A stretch of DNA of 64,000 nt from an uncultured Prevotella sp. (GTDB lineage Bacteria; Bacteroidota; Bacteroidia; Bacteroidales; Bacteroidaceae): NCBI GenBank assembly GCA_900546345.1, contig URCI01000006.1, positions 1 to 64,000 on the forward strand, given 5' to 3'. The notes beneath the pieces were generated by a model. It saw only the letters and a program-made list of their open reading frames with translations, searched no databases and had not been told where the DNA came from. The stretch's first letter is position 1. Each line of letters begins with the position of its first letter. Position numbers and translations under genes: made by a program. Shown here piece after piece: positions 45,904 through 53,244 of the stretch.

Positions 45904-46791
45904 TTAGTAAATAATAACCAGGAAAGCGATGAACCAGGCAAGGACATCAAGCTGGATGAAGCGGTCATGGAGAAAGATCTTCGTGGGGTTGCCACTTTTT
46001 TTCTCCACCACGGCAATTTGCAAGTACCGAAGGATGCCAACCAGCACAAAGATAGATGTGAGATAGAGATAATCGTTGTGGAAGGCGGCAATGACCTCGG
46101 GGCTCACTGTGTACATGATGTAGCACACCAGTGTGACGGCAGCTGTGATGGTGATGCTTTGGTTGATGAACGTCATGTTGTAGTGGATGGTGTTCTTGCG
46201 TGGCGCTTCTCCTGTTTGCTCCATACGCAGCACATCGTCGCGCCGCTTGGCCAGACTCATGAAGAGCGTAAGCAGAAAGGTCATCAGCACGATCCATTTG
46301 CTCAGCACAATGCTTGTAGCAAGACCGCCGGCAAAGAGGCGGAGCACGAAACCAAAGGCCACAATGCACACGTCGATGACGGCATATTGCTTCAGTTTGG
46401 CGCAGTAACCAATATTCATCAACCAGTAGAAAAAGATGATGCTGCCCACGCTGACGGCATCAGCACCCATGCTGAGCAGCAAAGCACAGCAGCCCATTGA
46501 CAGGATAAAGAGTAGAATCATCAGACCGTAGGCCTGTGCCACGCTGACGGCACCTGAGGCTATCGGACGATGACACTTGACCGGATGGCGGATGTCATCG
46601 GCGAGATCACAAATATCATTGTAGCAGTAGATACTGGACGCGGCGAGGCTGAAAGCCACAAAGGTGATGACAGTCGAGAGCAAGGGCTGTGTCTCGAAGA
46701 GCTTACCGCCAAACATGACGGGGCAAAACACAAATGCATTCTTCAGCCATTGGGCAGGCCGAATGAGTCTAAATAAACTTGTATAGTGCAT
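45904..46791 (-). CDS. UbiA-family prenyltransferase (DPPR-synthase-like)
   Basis: 295 aa from ATG 46791 (MHYTSLFRLIRPAQW); the frame extends to 46839 but would overlap the upstream gene. It has 8-9 membrane helices, the first Asp-rich motif YCYNDICDLADDIRHP and the second in AKRRDDVLRMEQTG. RPAQWLKNAFVF and the short first motif resemble decaprenyl-phosphate phosphoribosyltransferase, which joins PRPP to a polyprenyl phosphate, more than quinone or haem enzymes. With HAD and GtrA downstream, polyprenyl-phosphoryl-ribose (or arabinose) is the likely product. Confidence 0.85.
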   Translation of the reverse strand: MHYTSLFRLIRPAQWLKNAFVFCPVMFGGKLFETQPLLSTVITFVAFSLAASSIYCYNDICDLADDIRHPVKCHRPIASGAVSVAQAYGLMILLFILSMGCCALLLSMGADAVSVGSIIFFYWLMNIGYCAKLKQYAVIDVCIVAFGFVLRLFAGGLATSIVLSKWIVLMTFLLTLFMSLAKRRDDVLRMEQTGEAPRKNTIHYNMTFINQSITITAAVTLVCYIMYTVSPEVIAAFHNDYLYLTSIFVLVGILRYLQIAVVEKKSGNPTKIFLHDRFIQLDVLAWFIAFLVIIY

Positions 46792-46819
46792 AAAACTTGA
46801 TCTTGAAGGTTTTACTTTT

Positions 46820-47824
46820 TCAGTGGATTCTCTTCTCAACGGCCCTCTGAATCACCTGCGTTATCTTTTGCAAGATCCAGGCCAGGGGAAGTGTGATGAC
46901 CAGGCAGAGCAGGAACGTGGGCCAGTAGGACAGCGACTGGGGGATATAGGCCAGCACAAAATGCTGATGAATGAGATAACACTCCAAACTCAGTGCCCCC
47001 ACAAAGCGAAAACAGTAGTTGGCTCTCTCGGGCAAACGGCGGAACACACGGTTGAGAATGAGTATGGCGGTGACAGTGAGGGGAATGTAGAGCATGCGCT
47101 CGATAAACAGCGGGAACTGTCCGTGTTTTTCTTGCTCCAGGAAGATGCTCGATGCCAATGCCATGACAAACATGAGGAAGATCATCCAAATGCCTTGTCC
47201 GTCGATCGTTTGTTTCCGTCGCACCATCTCGCCCATATTAATGCCGATAAAGAAAATAGGCACACGACTCCAAAAGATCTCCAGATGCCCAACAACATGA
47301 TTGATAGGTGTCACCCACTGAACCAGTATACACCACATCACCATCACCACGGGCAACCAACGATAGATGGGATGCCGGCGAATCAACTCCATGTAGGGAG
47401 GTGCAAACAGATAGAGCATCATGATGGCGGGAATGTACCAGAAGTTCAATTCATCATGGAGCCAGAACCCCCAGTTGAAGAACAACTCACCGAAAAGGTT
47501 GATCCACGACCATGTCGAACCGCCATGGAAAGAGGGAATATAGAAGAGGGCTGCAATGATAAGCCAGGCTGGATAGATGCGTACGAAGCGCCGCAGATAA
47601 AAGTGCTTGACCGACGGCGTCTTGGCCCATGAGAACCAAAGACCGATACCACTTAGGAAAAGAAACATGTCCACGCCGATATTGCCCATGCGTCGCAAGC
47701 CGAAGAACGTGTCGGAACGTGCCAGATCCACATGGAACAGCATGATGAACAACATGGCGGCGCCCATCAGTTCACCACGATAGCGACTGATATTGGCAAG
47801 CTCTATGTCAGGAATACGTTTCAC
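46820..47824 (-). CDS. Acyltransferase 3 family membrane protein
   Basis: 334 aa with about ten membrane helices (OafA/NodX-type Acyl_transf_3). AAMLFIMLFHVDLAR carries the conserved His, NIGVDMFLFLSGIGLWFSW and FYLRRFVRIYPAWLI the Arg-rich second motif. Such proteins O-acetylate or otherwise O-acylate lipid-linked sugars. No SGNH domain is attached. It ends 28 bp before UbiA and is probably in the same transcript; 77 bp separate it from the second acyltransferase upstream. Confidence 0.88.
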   Translation of the reverse strand: MKRIPDIELANISRYRGELMGAAMLFIMLFHVDLARSDTFFGLRRMGNIGVDMFLFLSGIGLWFSWAKTPSVKHFYLRRFVRIYPAWLIIAALFYIPSFHGGSTWSWINLFGELFFNWGFWLHDELNFWYIPAIMMLYLFAPPYMELIRRHPIYRWLPVVMVMWCILVQWVTPINHVVGHLEIFWSRVPIFFIGINMGEMVRRKQTIDGQGIWMIFLMFVMALASSIFLEQEKHGQFPLFIERMLYIPLTVTAILILNRVFRRLPERANYCFRFVGALSLECYLIHQHFVLAYIPQSLSYWPTFLLCLVITLPLAWILQKITQVIQRAVEKRIH

Positions 47825-47901
47825 AATGTTGAATGTTGAGTGTTGGGTGATGACTTAATGTATTGAAGTGCAGTAACCTGATTCCATGATGAGGGAGGGT
47901 G

Positions 47902-49017
47902 CTAATGGTTATCGATATTCCCTATCTTTGGATTGGGAATCTTTTTCATAACTTCTTTCAGCAGCCAGGCAGCGCCAAGCGAAGCGATAGCGTAGAGTAG
48001 CAGTCCCGTGTAGTTGTCGCCATGGCGGGAGATGGGGATAAACACTTTGCGGAGTACGGGGTGAATGACGAAGAGCGCGGCAGAGATGGAGCCGAGCCAT
48101 GAGAAGACATACCACAGTCCGTTGCGCAGGCGGGTGAGAGGTAGGGTGGACAAAGTCTTCACAAAGTAGACAGTAGCGTAGCATACCATTGCCGGCACAA
48201 AAGCCCAGGCGTAGTAATTGGCGCTCATCGACACAATGAAAAAAGAGCAGACCACCCAACTCATAAGGACTGAGCCGAAGTTCATGCGTACCAGCATGAT
48301 CTTTTCACCAAAACGGGCAAACAGAATGCCAAGGCCAAAGGGCAGCATACCACCCATGAAGTTGTAGCGATAGTAATTGAGTGCCTCGCTCTCAGGCCCC
48401 ATCACCATTTGAACGATTAGGCATACGGCCATCAGGCCTGCCGTCCATCCCCAGTGGCGGCGATAGAGCAGCAAACGATAGACAACGTATAGCTGCAACA
48501 TCAGGCCAAAGAACCAATAAGGCCCCGGCCAGATGTTGTCATCAGGGTTGGGAAGGAAATTGTTGACCATGCCGAGCTGGGCAAGGACCTGCACCATGGT
48601 ATAGTGCCAGTTGCCCGGTGTAATGGCATCGACGATTGTGAAACAGATAAAGCCGACAATCATCATCTTGAAGAGCTTCAGAAAGTGATAGCGGATGAAG
48701 CCCCACAGTCCTACTTTCGGTTCCAAACGAGGGCCGGGCTGAGTGTTGCCGTATTTTCTTTCCAGTCCGAATGCGCTTAGAAAGAGAAAGACAGGGACAC
48801 CGTAATGTCCGAAGAACGAGATGATGTGCATGGGCAAGAGCGCATCGGGCTTCGCACAAGCTTGCATGAACCAGTCGACATTATGCTGGAAATACTGATA
48901 TTCGTTTTCCTTCACCACGGGACCGAGCCAGTGGCAGTAGTTATGCAGGAAGATGCCGAGGATTGCGAGCCCACGCATCACATTGCATTCCATGCGGGTT
49001 AATAATTCTGCTTTCAT
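47902..49017 (-). CDS. Acyltransferase 3 family membrane protein
   Basis: 371 aa from ATG 49017 (MKAELLTRMECNVMRG), whose ATGA overlaps the stop of the upstream phosphoethanolamine-transferase-like gene; the frame continues upstream inside that gene and is not used. GLAILGIFLHNYCHWLG holds the conserved His, GHYGVPVFLFLSAFGLERKY and RYHFLKLFKMMIVGFI the other family blocks. About ten helices. It differs from the next acyltransferase in sequence, so they are not recent duplicates. The overlap implies that it works on the same surface glycan or lipid as the phosphoethanolamine-transferase-like protein. Confidence 0.87.
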   Translation of the reverse strand: MKAELLTRMECNVMRGLAILGIFLHNYCHWLGPVVKENEYQYFQHNVDWFMQACAKPDALLPMHIISFFGHYGVPVFLFLSAFGLERKYGNTQPGPRLEPKVGLWGFIRYHFLKLFKMMIVGFICFTIVDAITPGNWHYTMVQVLAQLGMVNNFLPNPDDNIWPGPYWFFGLMLQLYVVYRLLLYRRHWGWTAGLMAVCLIVQMVMGPESEALNYYRYNFMGGMLPFGLGILFARFGEKIMLVRMNFGSVLMSWVVCSFFIVSMSANYYAWAFVPAMVCYATVYFVKTLSTLPLTRLRNGLWYVFSWLGSISAALFVIHPVLRKVFIPISRHGDNYTGLLLYAIASLGAAWLLKEVMKKIPNPKIGNIDNH

Positions 49018-50903
49018 TTTCCTTTGGGTCGTAACTTGTCGTAATCTGCCTTGTTCTTGAGTATTCGAGGCCGCGAGGCTTCGTATTCGGGCGACAACAG
49101 ATTGTACTGTGCGTGATAGTCCTTTGTGGATATGCCTGCAAGCCATAGCAGCATATGGGGCAGGGCGTCGGTCATGAACGGCCGGTTGCGTGCTTCCTTG
49201 ATAGCTTTAAAGATCTCGGGATGTGACGTGGCATACTTTCGTGAGCAGTAGATCCAGAAAGGAACCTCAAACTCGTAATGGGCCAACGGCCAGTCTACTT
49301 CAGCACTATGGTTGCGACAAACGATGTTTCGTCCTGGCTCATAGCATTCCTCACCATGGTCGGGCATGTAGATGACGATGGCATTGCGCTTTGAGAACCG
49401 CTTGACAATTGCTGTGACAATGGAGTCGTTGTAGTGTACGGCATTGTCATAATCGGCGATCATCTGTCGCTGTCTTGGGCCGATCTCGGGACGATGCTCC
49501 TTATAGTCGTCAGCGGTGAACACCCGCTGATTGTCGGGACAACGCTGGCGATAGCTCACGTGTTGGCCGATGAGGTGGAAGATGACAAGGTTGTGATGAG
49601 TTTCCTTGCCGGGGGTGACGCGATCTATCACGATCTCTCCGTTTTTCAACTTACTGTCATAATCGCTGAGCAACCCGGCGTCATAGCGATAGAGCTGGCT
49701 GTTGCGGGTGTCGAACTGTGCTTCGCTCAGTGTAGGATTATTGAGAAAGAACCCACCGGAGAAGTCGTAGACGGCTTCCTTGGCATGAGGCAGAAACTGA
49801 TTGGTCAGGAAGGTGACATGATAGCCTGCCTTTCGGAACAGTTCCGGGAAAAGGGGATAGTCACACCATTCTCCTTTTTCTCCAATGACGTGGGTGGAGA
49901 AGACATTCTTGAAGACAAAGCTTGTCAGGTTCCAGCAACTCACCACATCGGTGAACTTGGTCAGCAAACCAGTTTTCTCCAGTTTTTCCTGTCGGGGCGT
50001 GGTGTTGAGGAAATAGCTGTACTGAGCGTCGTGTGCTTTGCTATAGCTCTCACCGATGATGAGGACAATCGTGGGTGACGTGTAGCTGCACGAGTCGACC
50101 TTGGCATGTTGGGCGGCAGCGATACATTTCTCTATCTGTTGCGATGCGAGATGGTTGCTGTAGAGACTAAACGCCAGACGGTAGATTGGCAGATAGAACT
50201 GAGCATGATGAGATTCGGTAAGAATATGCTCGATAGTGCCTATCGTGGGTGCCGTCATCATGCGGGTCATCTCCTTTTTGTTGTGCCAGCTGGTGATGGC
50301 GCTGGTCACGAGTAGCGCTGCGACGACGATTCCGCCGACGAGATCGGCGGGCACGTGTTGCCAGCGCTGACGCATACGGTCTTGCCATCCCTCAAAGAGC
50401 AGATGCTGACGCTCTGTCAACAGTTTGCACAGACGGTGACGATGAGCGATCAGTGCATGAATGATCATAAGGAGAACAATCCAACCAATAGGAGAAAAGA
50501 GTACGTCGGGCGTAAGGTAAGAGCGCAGAAACTCGCCTGCCTCACGGCTGTCGGTCTCTCCCACCAGCAGGAGCATGGAGGGATTGAGCGTGGAACCGAA
50601 CTTCCAGAAGCAATAGACATCGGCAATCGTAGTGGCATAAACAAACACATAGAAGAGACGACGCACCCATGTCCGTACCTTGGCCGGCAGTAGGGTCAGC
50701 ACCACACTTGCCAGATAGGTGTCAAGAAACAGTTCCAAGAACAGATTGTCGTATAGGAAGGGATCGGTGTTGAAGTTGGCGCGATCACTTGATGGAGCAA
50801 TCAAGGCGGTGACGATGCCAAGAATGTACATCATGACAAAGAATACCCCGTTACTCGTGATGGGCTTCAGAAGATATTGTGCTATGTGGCGTATAGTGGA
50901 CAT
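49014..50903 (-). CDS. Phosphoethanolamine-transferase-like alkaline-phosphatase-fold protein
   Basis: 629 aa: five membrane helices (about 1-245, counting those around 15-35, 55-75, 80-100, 130-150 and 185-205) and a periplasmic sulfatase/EptA-like domain (270-600). VLIIGESYSKAHDAQYSYF gives the first metal Glu, SCWNLTSFVFKNVFST the nucleophile region and YMPDHGEECYEPGR the last metal pair. When aligned with EptA/MCR proteins, the Thr four residues after Cys keeps the nucleophile position, but the disulfide partner Cys is Asn. It probably decorates lipid A, core or glycan with phosphoethanolamine, in the CptA/OpgE style. A full promoter precedes it. Confidence 0.83.
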   Translation of the reverse strand: MSTIRHIAQYLLKPITSNGVFFVMMYILGIVTALIAPSSDRANFNTDPFLYDNLFLELFLDTYLASVVLTLLPAKVRTWVRRLFYVFVYATTIADVYCFWKFGSTLNPSMLLLVGETDSREAGEFLRSYLTPDVLFSPIGWIVLLMIIHALIAHRHRLCKLLTERQHLLFEGWQDRMRQRWQHVPADLVGGIVVAALLVTSAITSWHNKKEMTRMMTAPTIGTIEHILTESHHAQFYLPIYRLAFSLYSNHLASQQIEKCIAAAQHAKVDSCSYTSPTIVLIIGESYSKAHDAQYSYFLNTTPRQEKLEKTGLLTKFTDVVSCWNLTSFVFKNVFSTHVIGEKGEWCDYPLFPELFRKAGYHVTFLTNQFLPHAKEAVYDFSGGFFLNNPTLSEAQFDTRNSQLYRYDAGLLSDYDSKLKNGEIVIDRVTPGKETHHNLVIFHLIGQHVSYRQRCPDNQRVFTADDYKEHRPEIGPRQRQMIADYDNAVHYNDSIVTAIVKRFSKRNAIVIYMPDHGEECYEPGRNIVCRNHSAEVDWPLAHYEFEVPFWIYCSRKYATSHPEIFKAIKEARNRPFMTDALPHMLLWLAGISTKDYHAQYNLLSPEYEASRPRILKNKADYDKLRPKGK

Positions 50904-50942
50904 ATATAAGATACCTATGAGTTGTGAATCACTTTATTTATG

Positions 50943-50973
50943 CAAAATTAAGAAAATTCTCACACATAACCAA
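50943..50973 (-). promoter_or_regulatory. Promoter of the phosphoethanolamine-transferase-like operon
   Basis: Minus strand TTG (50973-50971), exactly 20 nt, TAATTTTG (50950-50943); start near 50936, leader about 32 nt. It is the only full promoter found for the minus-strand series down to 43144. Confidence 0.82.
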
Positions 50974-50976
50974 TTT

Positions 50977-51048
50977 TTGAATGTTGAATGTTGCGTGTTG
51001 AATGATGAATGGTCTCATGTTGAATGCCGGAATGTAGAGTGATGAATG
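50977..51048. repeat. Degenerate TTGAATG heptamer repeats
   Basis: TTGAATG and close variants (TTGCGTG, ATGAATG, TAGAGTG) recur about ten times with spacing near seven bases. Shorter runs of the same motif lie at 47823-47860 and 25380-25420. No frame is kept. Confidence 0.7.
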
Positions 51049-51063
51049 TATCGAGTAAGAAAT

Positions 51064-51102
51064 AAAAAAGCCAAACTACGTCTTTTGTAGTTTGGCTTTT
51101 TT
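51064..51102 (-). terminator. Terminator of the superoxide reductase gene
   Basis: A perfect 11-bp stem, AGCCAAACTAC / GTAGTTTGGCT, with A6 and T6 on either side. It lies 60 bp beyond the stop at 51163 and could work in both directions. Confidence 0.93.
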
Positions 51103-51162
51103 GTGCTTCTTATGAGCAATGTGCCGCCTCCATGGGCAGCAATTGCCCTAGCTTGTCATGCT

Positions 51163-51531
51163 TTATTTAGAGCGCCACAGACCGTGAAGGTTGCAATACT
51201 CACGGGCATAGACATTTTTCGCATCTGTCTTGAACTCTGCCACTGGCTTGTCGCTTGGAGTGAGATATTTACGCAATACCTCGTTGTTGTCTGTGATGAG
51301 CTCGATGAACTGGATGTAGTGAGCCTCAGTCATGGGGTGCTCAACCTCGCCTACGGTGACGCGGTATCCGCCCTCGATCTTCTCCACGACGGGAACGTGC
51401 TTCTCTGTGGCAGCGTCGGTGGTGTTCTCCTTGAGCTGCTTGAATCCGCATACGTCCTTGTCGGTGGGAACGATAACCTCTACGATGTTGCCGCACTCAG
51501 CGCACTTATATACTTCGTTTCTCTTTGCCAT
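51163..51531 (-). CDS. dfx: Desulfoferrodoxin/superoxide reductase with a degenerate first iron site
   Basis: 122 aa. The C-terminal domain (about 38-122) has the superoxide-reductase iron site: [12 protein letters not shown] (Glu/Lys/His), [14 protein letters not shown] (two His) and EYCNLHGLW (Cys and His), all present. It reduces superoxide to peroxide without releasing oxygen. The N-terminal desulforedoxin-like segment [12 protein letters not shown] keeps Cys10 and Cys13, but the usual Cys-Cys pair is Val27-Cys28, so the rubredoxin-type centre has lost one ligand. It is divergent from the hemerythrin-LuxR regulator 377 bp away and has a full promoter. Confidence 0.92.
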   Translation of the reverse strand: MAKRNEVYKCAECGNIVEVIVPTDKDVCGFKQLKENTTDAATEKHVPVVEKIEGGYRVTVGEVEHPMTEAHYIQFIELITDNNEVLRKYLTPSDKPVAEFKTDAKNVYAREYCNLHGLWRSK

Positions 51532-51575
51532 AATGTTTTTGTTGTGTTAAATGTTGTTTGACTTTATATCATTCA

Positions 51576-51607
51576 CAAAGATAACGCATTTCTTTGGTAA
51601 ATGCAAA
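51576..51607 (-). promoter_or_regulatory. Promoter of the superoxide reductase gene
   Basis: Minus strand TTTG (51607-51604), exactly 20 nt, TATCTTTG (51583-51576); start near 51569, leader about 38 nt. Confidence 0.85.
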
Positions 51608-51848
51608 TAATCGGGCGGTGGCAGTGTGTGTTTTATGATATTTTGACTAAAAACGTAAGAAGTACGCCTTAAGTATAGCTGTGAATGCCGCTGAGCAGAT
51701 AGTTCACGCCGAAGTAGGTCATTCGTGCCTGGTCGAGGGTAGAAAGGTGGATTTGCTTTGTGAGCGATAGACGGCAAAGAAGTCGAACTGTAGTTGTTAT
51801 GGTTTCAGGCTAATGACAAATAGATGGGGCTTTACTTAATTTTAGGTA

Positions 51849-51879
51849 TTGCGTGACTGAGATAAAATGCGTAATTTTG
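51849..51879 (+). promoter_or_regulatory. Promoter of the hemerythrin-LuxR regulator
   Basis: TTG (51849-51851), exactly 20 nt, TAATTTTG (51872-51879); start near 51886, leader about 23 nt. The ~240 bp between this and the divergent promoter show no other gene. Confidence 0.83.
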
Positions 51880-51908
51880 CAGGCAGCGAATAAGAATCAG
51901 CAAAGGCA

Positions 51909-52862
51909 ATGAAAAACGTTAAGATGTATGAGTCGGGCGACAAGATGATCTCGGTCATCCGTGACAATTATAATATCCTGCAAGCCATGAACTCCTTCGG
52001 CATTTATCTCGGCTTTGGCGACAAGACTGTTGACGAGGTCTGCAAGGAACAGGGCGTGGACACCTTCACCTTTCTGACCGTGATCAACTACACGGTCAAC
52101 GGCTATGAAGACCAGCAGAGCATTGAAAAAATCTCCGTACCGACACTGCTCAAGTATCTGCGTGCCAGTCATGATTACTATCTCGACTTTCAGTTGCCCA
52201 TGATCCGCAAGGAACTCACCGACTCGCTCGACGAGAACGACAACCTCGCACGGCTCATCCTGAAACTCTATGATGAGTATGCGCGCGGCGTGACTGTGCA
52301 CATGCGCTACGAGGAAAAGCACGTATTCCCTTACGTGCAGAAACTGCTCGATGGCGAGATCTCCGACACCTATGACATCGACACCTACTCAAAGCACCAT
52401 AGTCAGCTTGACCAGAAACTCAAGGAACTGAAAAACATCATCATCAAATACCTGCCCGCTGACGGTCCGCACAATAACAAACTCATGGCCACGCTCTATA
52501 ATATATATAATAATGAGGAGTGGCTGCATCTGCACTGCAATGTGGAGAACGACATCTTCATTCCCGTCATCCGCTATATCGAAAGTCAGAGAAAACAGCA
52601 GAGTGTGGAACTCAATGCGATCCCCGGCATGAAGTCGCAAGGCGAGGACGCACAGCTGAGCCAGCGTGAGCGCGATGTCATCGTGGCGCTGGTACAAGGC
52701 ATGTCCAACAAGGAGATTGCCGACCATCTGTGCATCTCCACCAATACGGTCATCACCCACCGCCGCAACATCGCCAAGAAACTGCAGATACACTCGCCGG
52801 CAGGTCTGACCATCTATGCGATTGTCAATAAGCTGGTGAGTATCGATCAAACCATGAAATAA
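51909..52862 (+). CDS. RIC-type hemerythrin domain fused to a LuxR DNA-binding domain
   Basis: 317 aa. Residues 20-60 resemble the short ScdA-like N-terminal segment. Residues 75-230 form a hemerythrin-like di-iron four-helix bundle as in RIC/YtfE, with candidate ligands in LRASHDYYLDF, HMRYEEKHVFPYV, YSKHHSQLDQK and HLHCNVENDIFIP. Residues 250-317 are a LuxR/GerE helix-turn-helix: LSQRERDVIVALVQGMSNKE, then CISTNTVITHRRNIAKKLQI. RIC proteins repair or sense oxidised or nitrosylated iron sites; joined to a DNA-binding domain this becomes an oxygen/NO/redox-responsive regulator. The superoxide reductase next door is the obvious target. Confidence 0.88.
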   Translation: MKNVKMYESGDKMISVIRDNYNILQAMNSFGIYLGFGDKTVDEVCKEQGVDTFTFLTVINYTVNGYEDQQSIEKISVPTLLKYLRASHDYYLDFQLPMIRKELTDSLDENDNLARLILKLYDEYARGVTVHMRYEEKHVFPYVQKLLDGEISDTYDIDTYSKHHSQLDQKLKELKNIIIKYLPADGPHNNKLMATLYNIYNNEEWLHLHCNVENDIFIPVIRYIESQRKQQSVELNAIPGMKSQGEDAQLSQRERDVIVALVQGMSNKEIADHLCISTNTVITHRRNIAKKLQIHSPAGLTIYAIVNKLVSIDQTMK

Positions 52863-52871
52863 AACGGGGCA

Positions 52872-52910
52872 AAAAAATACGCTGAAACTCTCAACGAGCT
52901 CCAGCGTATA
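52872..52910 (-). terminator. Terminator of the putative small RNA
   Basis: Minus strand: ATACGCTG pairs with CAGCGTAT around a 17-nt loop that contains a further CTC/GAG pairing, followed by seven T residues. The plus-strand side has no T-run, so it does not serve the regulator gene. Confidence 0.75.
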
Positions 52911-53063
52911 GCCTATGTTTAACTAAAAATCCTTTTCAAATCAAACGTTGACCTCACGGTCTCCGTTATCATCCGTTAAACAATCTATCAAATCTACCTT
53001 AAACCTAATAACTAAAAACCTAAATCTATTACTACTAACCTAAACAATCTATTAACCTTTTGA
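52872..53063 (-). ncRNA. Putative small RNA of about 190 nt
   Basis: A full promoter on the minus strand (53070-53100) points into a 380-bp gap, and a factor-independent terminator on the same strand closes it at 52872-52910. No reading frame with a plausible start lies between. The RNA would be A/T-rich with repeated TTAGGTT/AGATTG-like motifs and a GACCGTGAGGTC hairpin around 52950-52961. Its 3' end lies 9 bp beyond the stop of the regulator gene on the opposite strand. I cannot assign it to a known RNA family. Confidence 0.6.
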
Positions 53064-53069
53064 CGATTG

Positions 53070-53100
53070 CAAAGGTACGATGATTTTCTCGTTCCCACAA
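53070..53100 (-). promoter_or_regulatory. Promoter of the putative small RNA
   Basis: Minus strand TTG (53100-53098), exactly 20 nt, TACCTTTG (53077-53070). A full consensus promoter with no protein gene within reach on that strand. Confidence 0.78.
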
Positions 53101-53190
53101 TATTTTCCATGATAATTAAACTGAAAAAAGGTTTTTATTGATATAAATCAACGGTTGTGAACGTGCACATAATAAAATTTCGAAGAAATG

Positions 53191-53221
53191 TTGGTTGTTG
53201 GGCATTCTTTTCGTATCTTTG
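53191..53221 (+). promoter_or_regulatory. Promoter of the 53245 glycosyltransferase pair
   Basis: TTG (53191-53193), exactly 20 nt, TATCTTTG (53214-53221); start near 53228, 17 nt before ATG 53245. This rules out the in-frame ATG at 53188, which lies upstream of the -33 box. Confidence 0.83.
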
Positions 53222-53244
53222 TCATAGAAAAAAAGAACTATACT

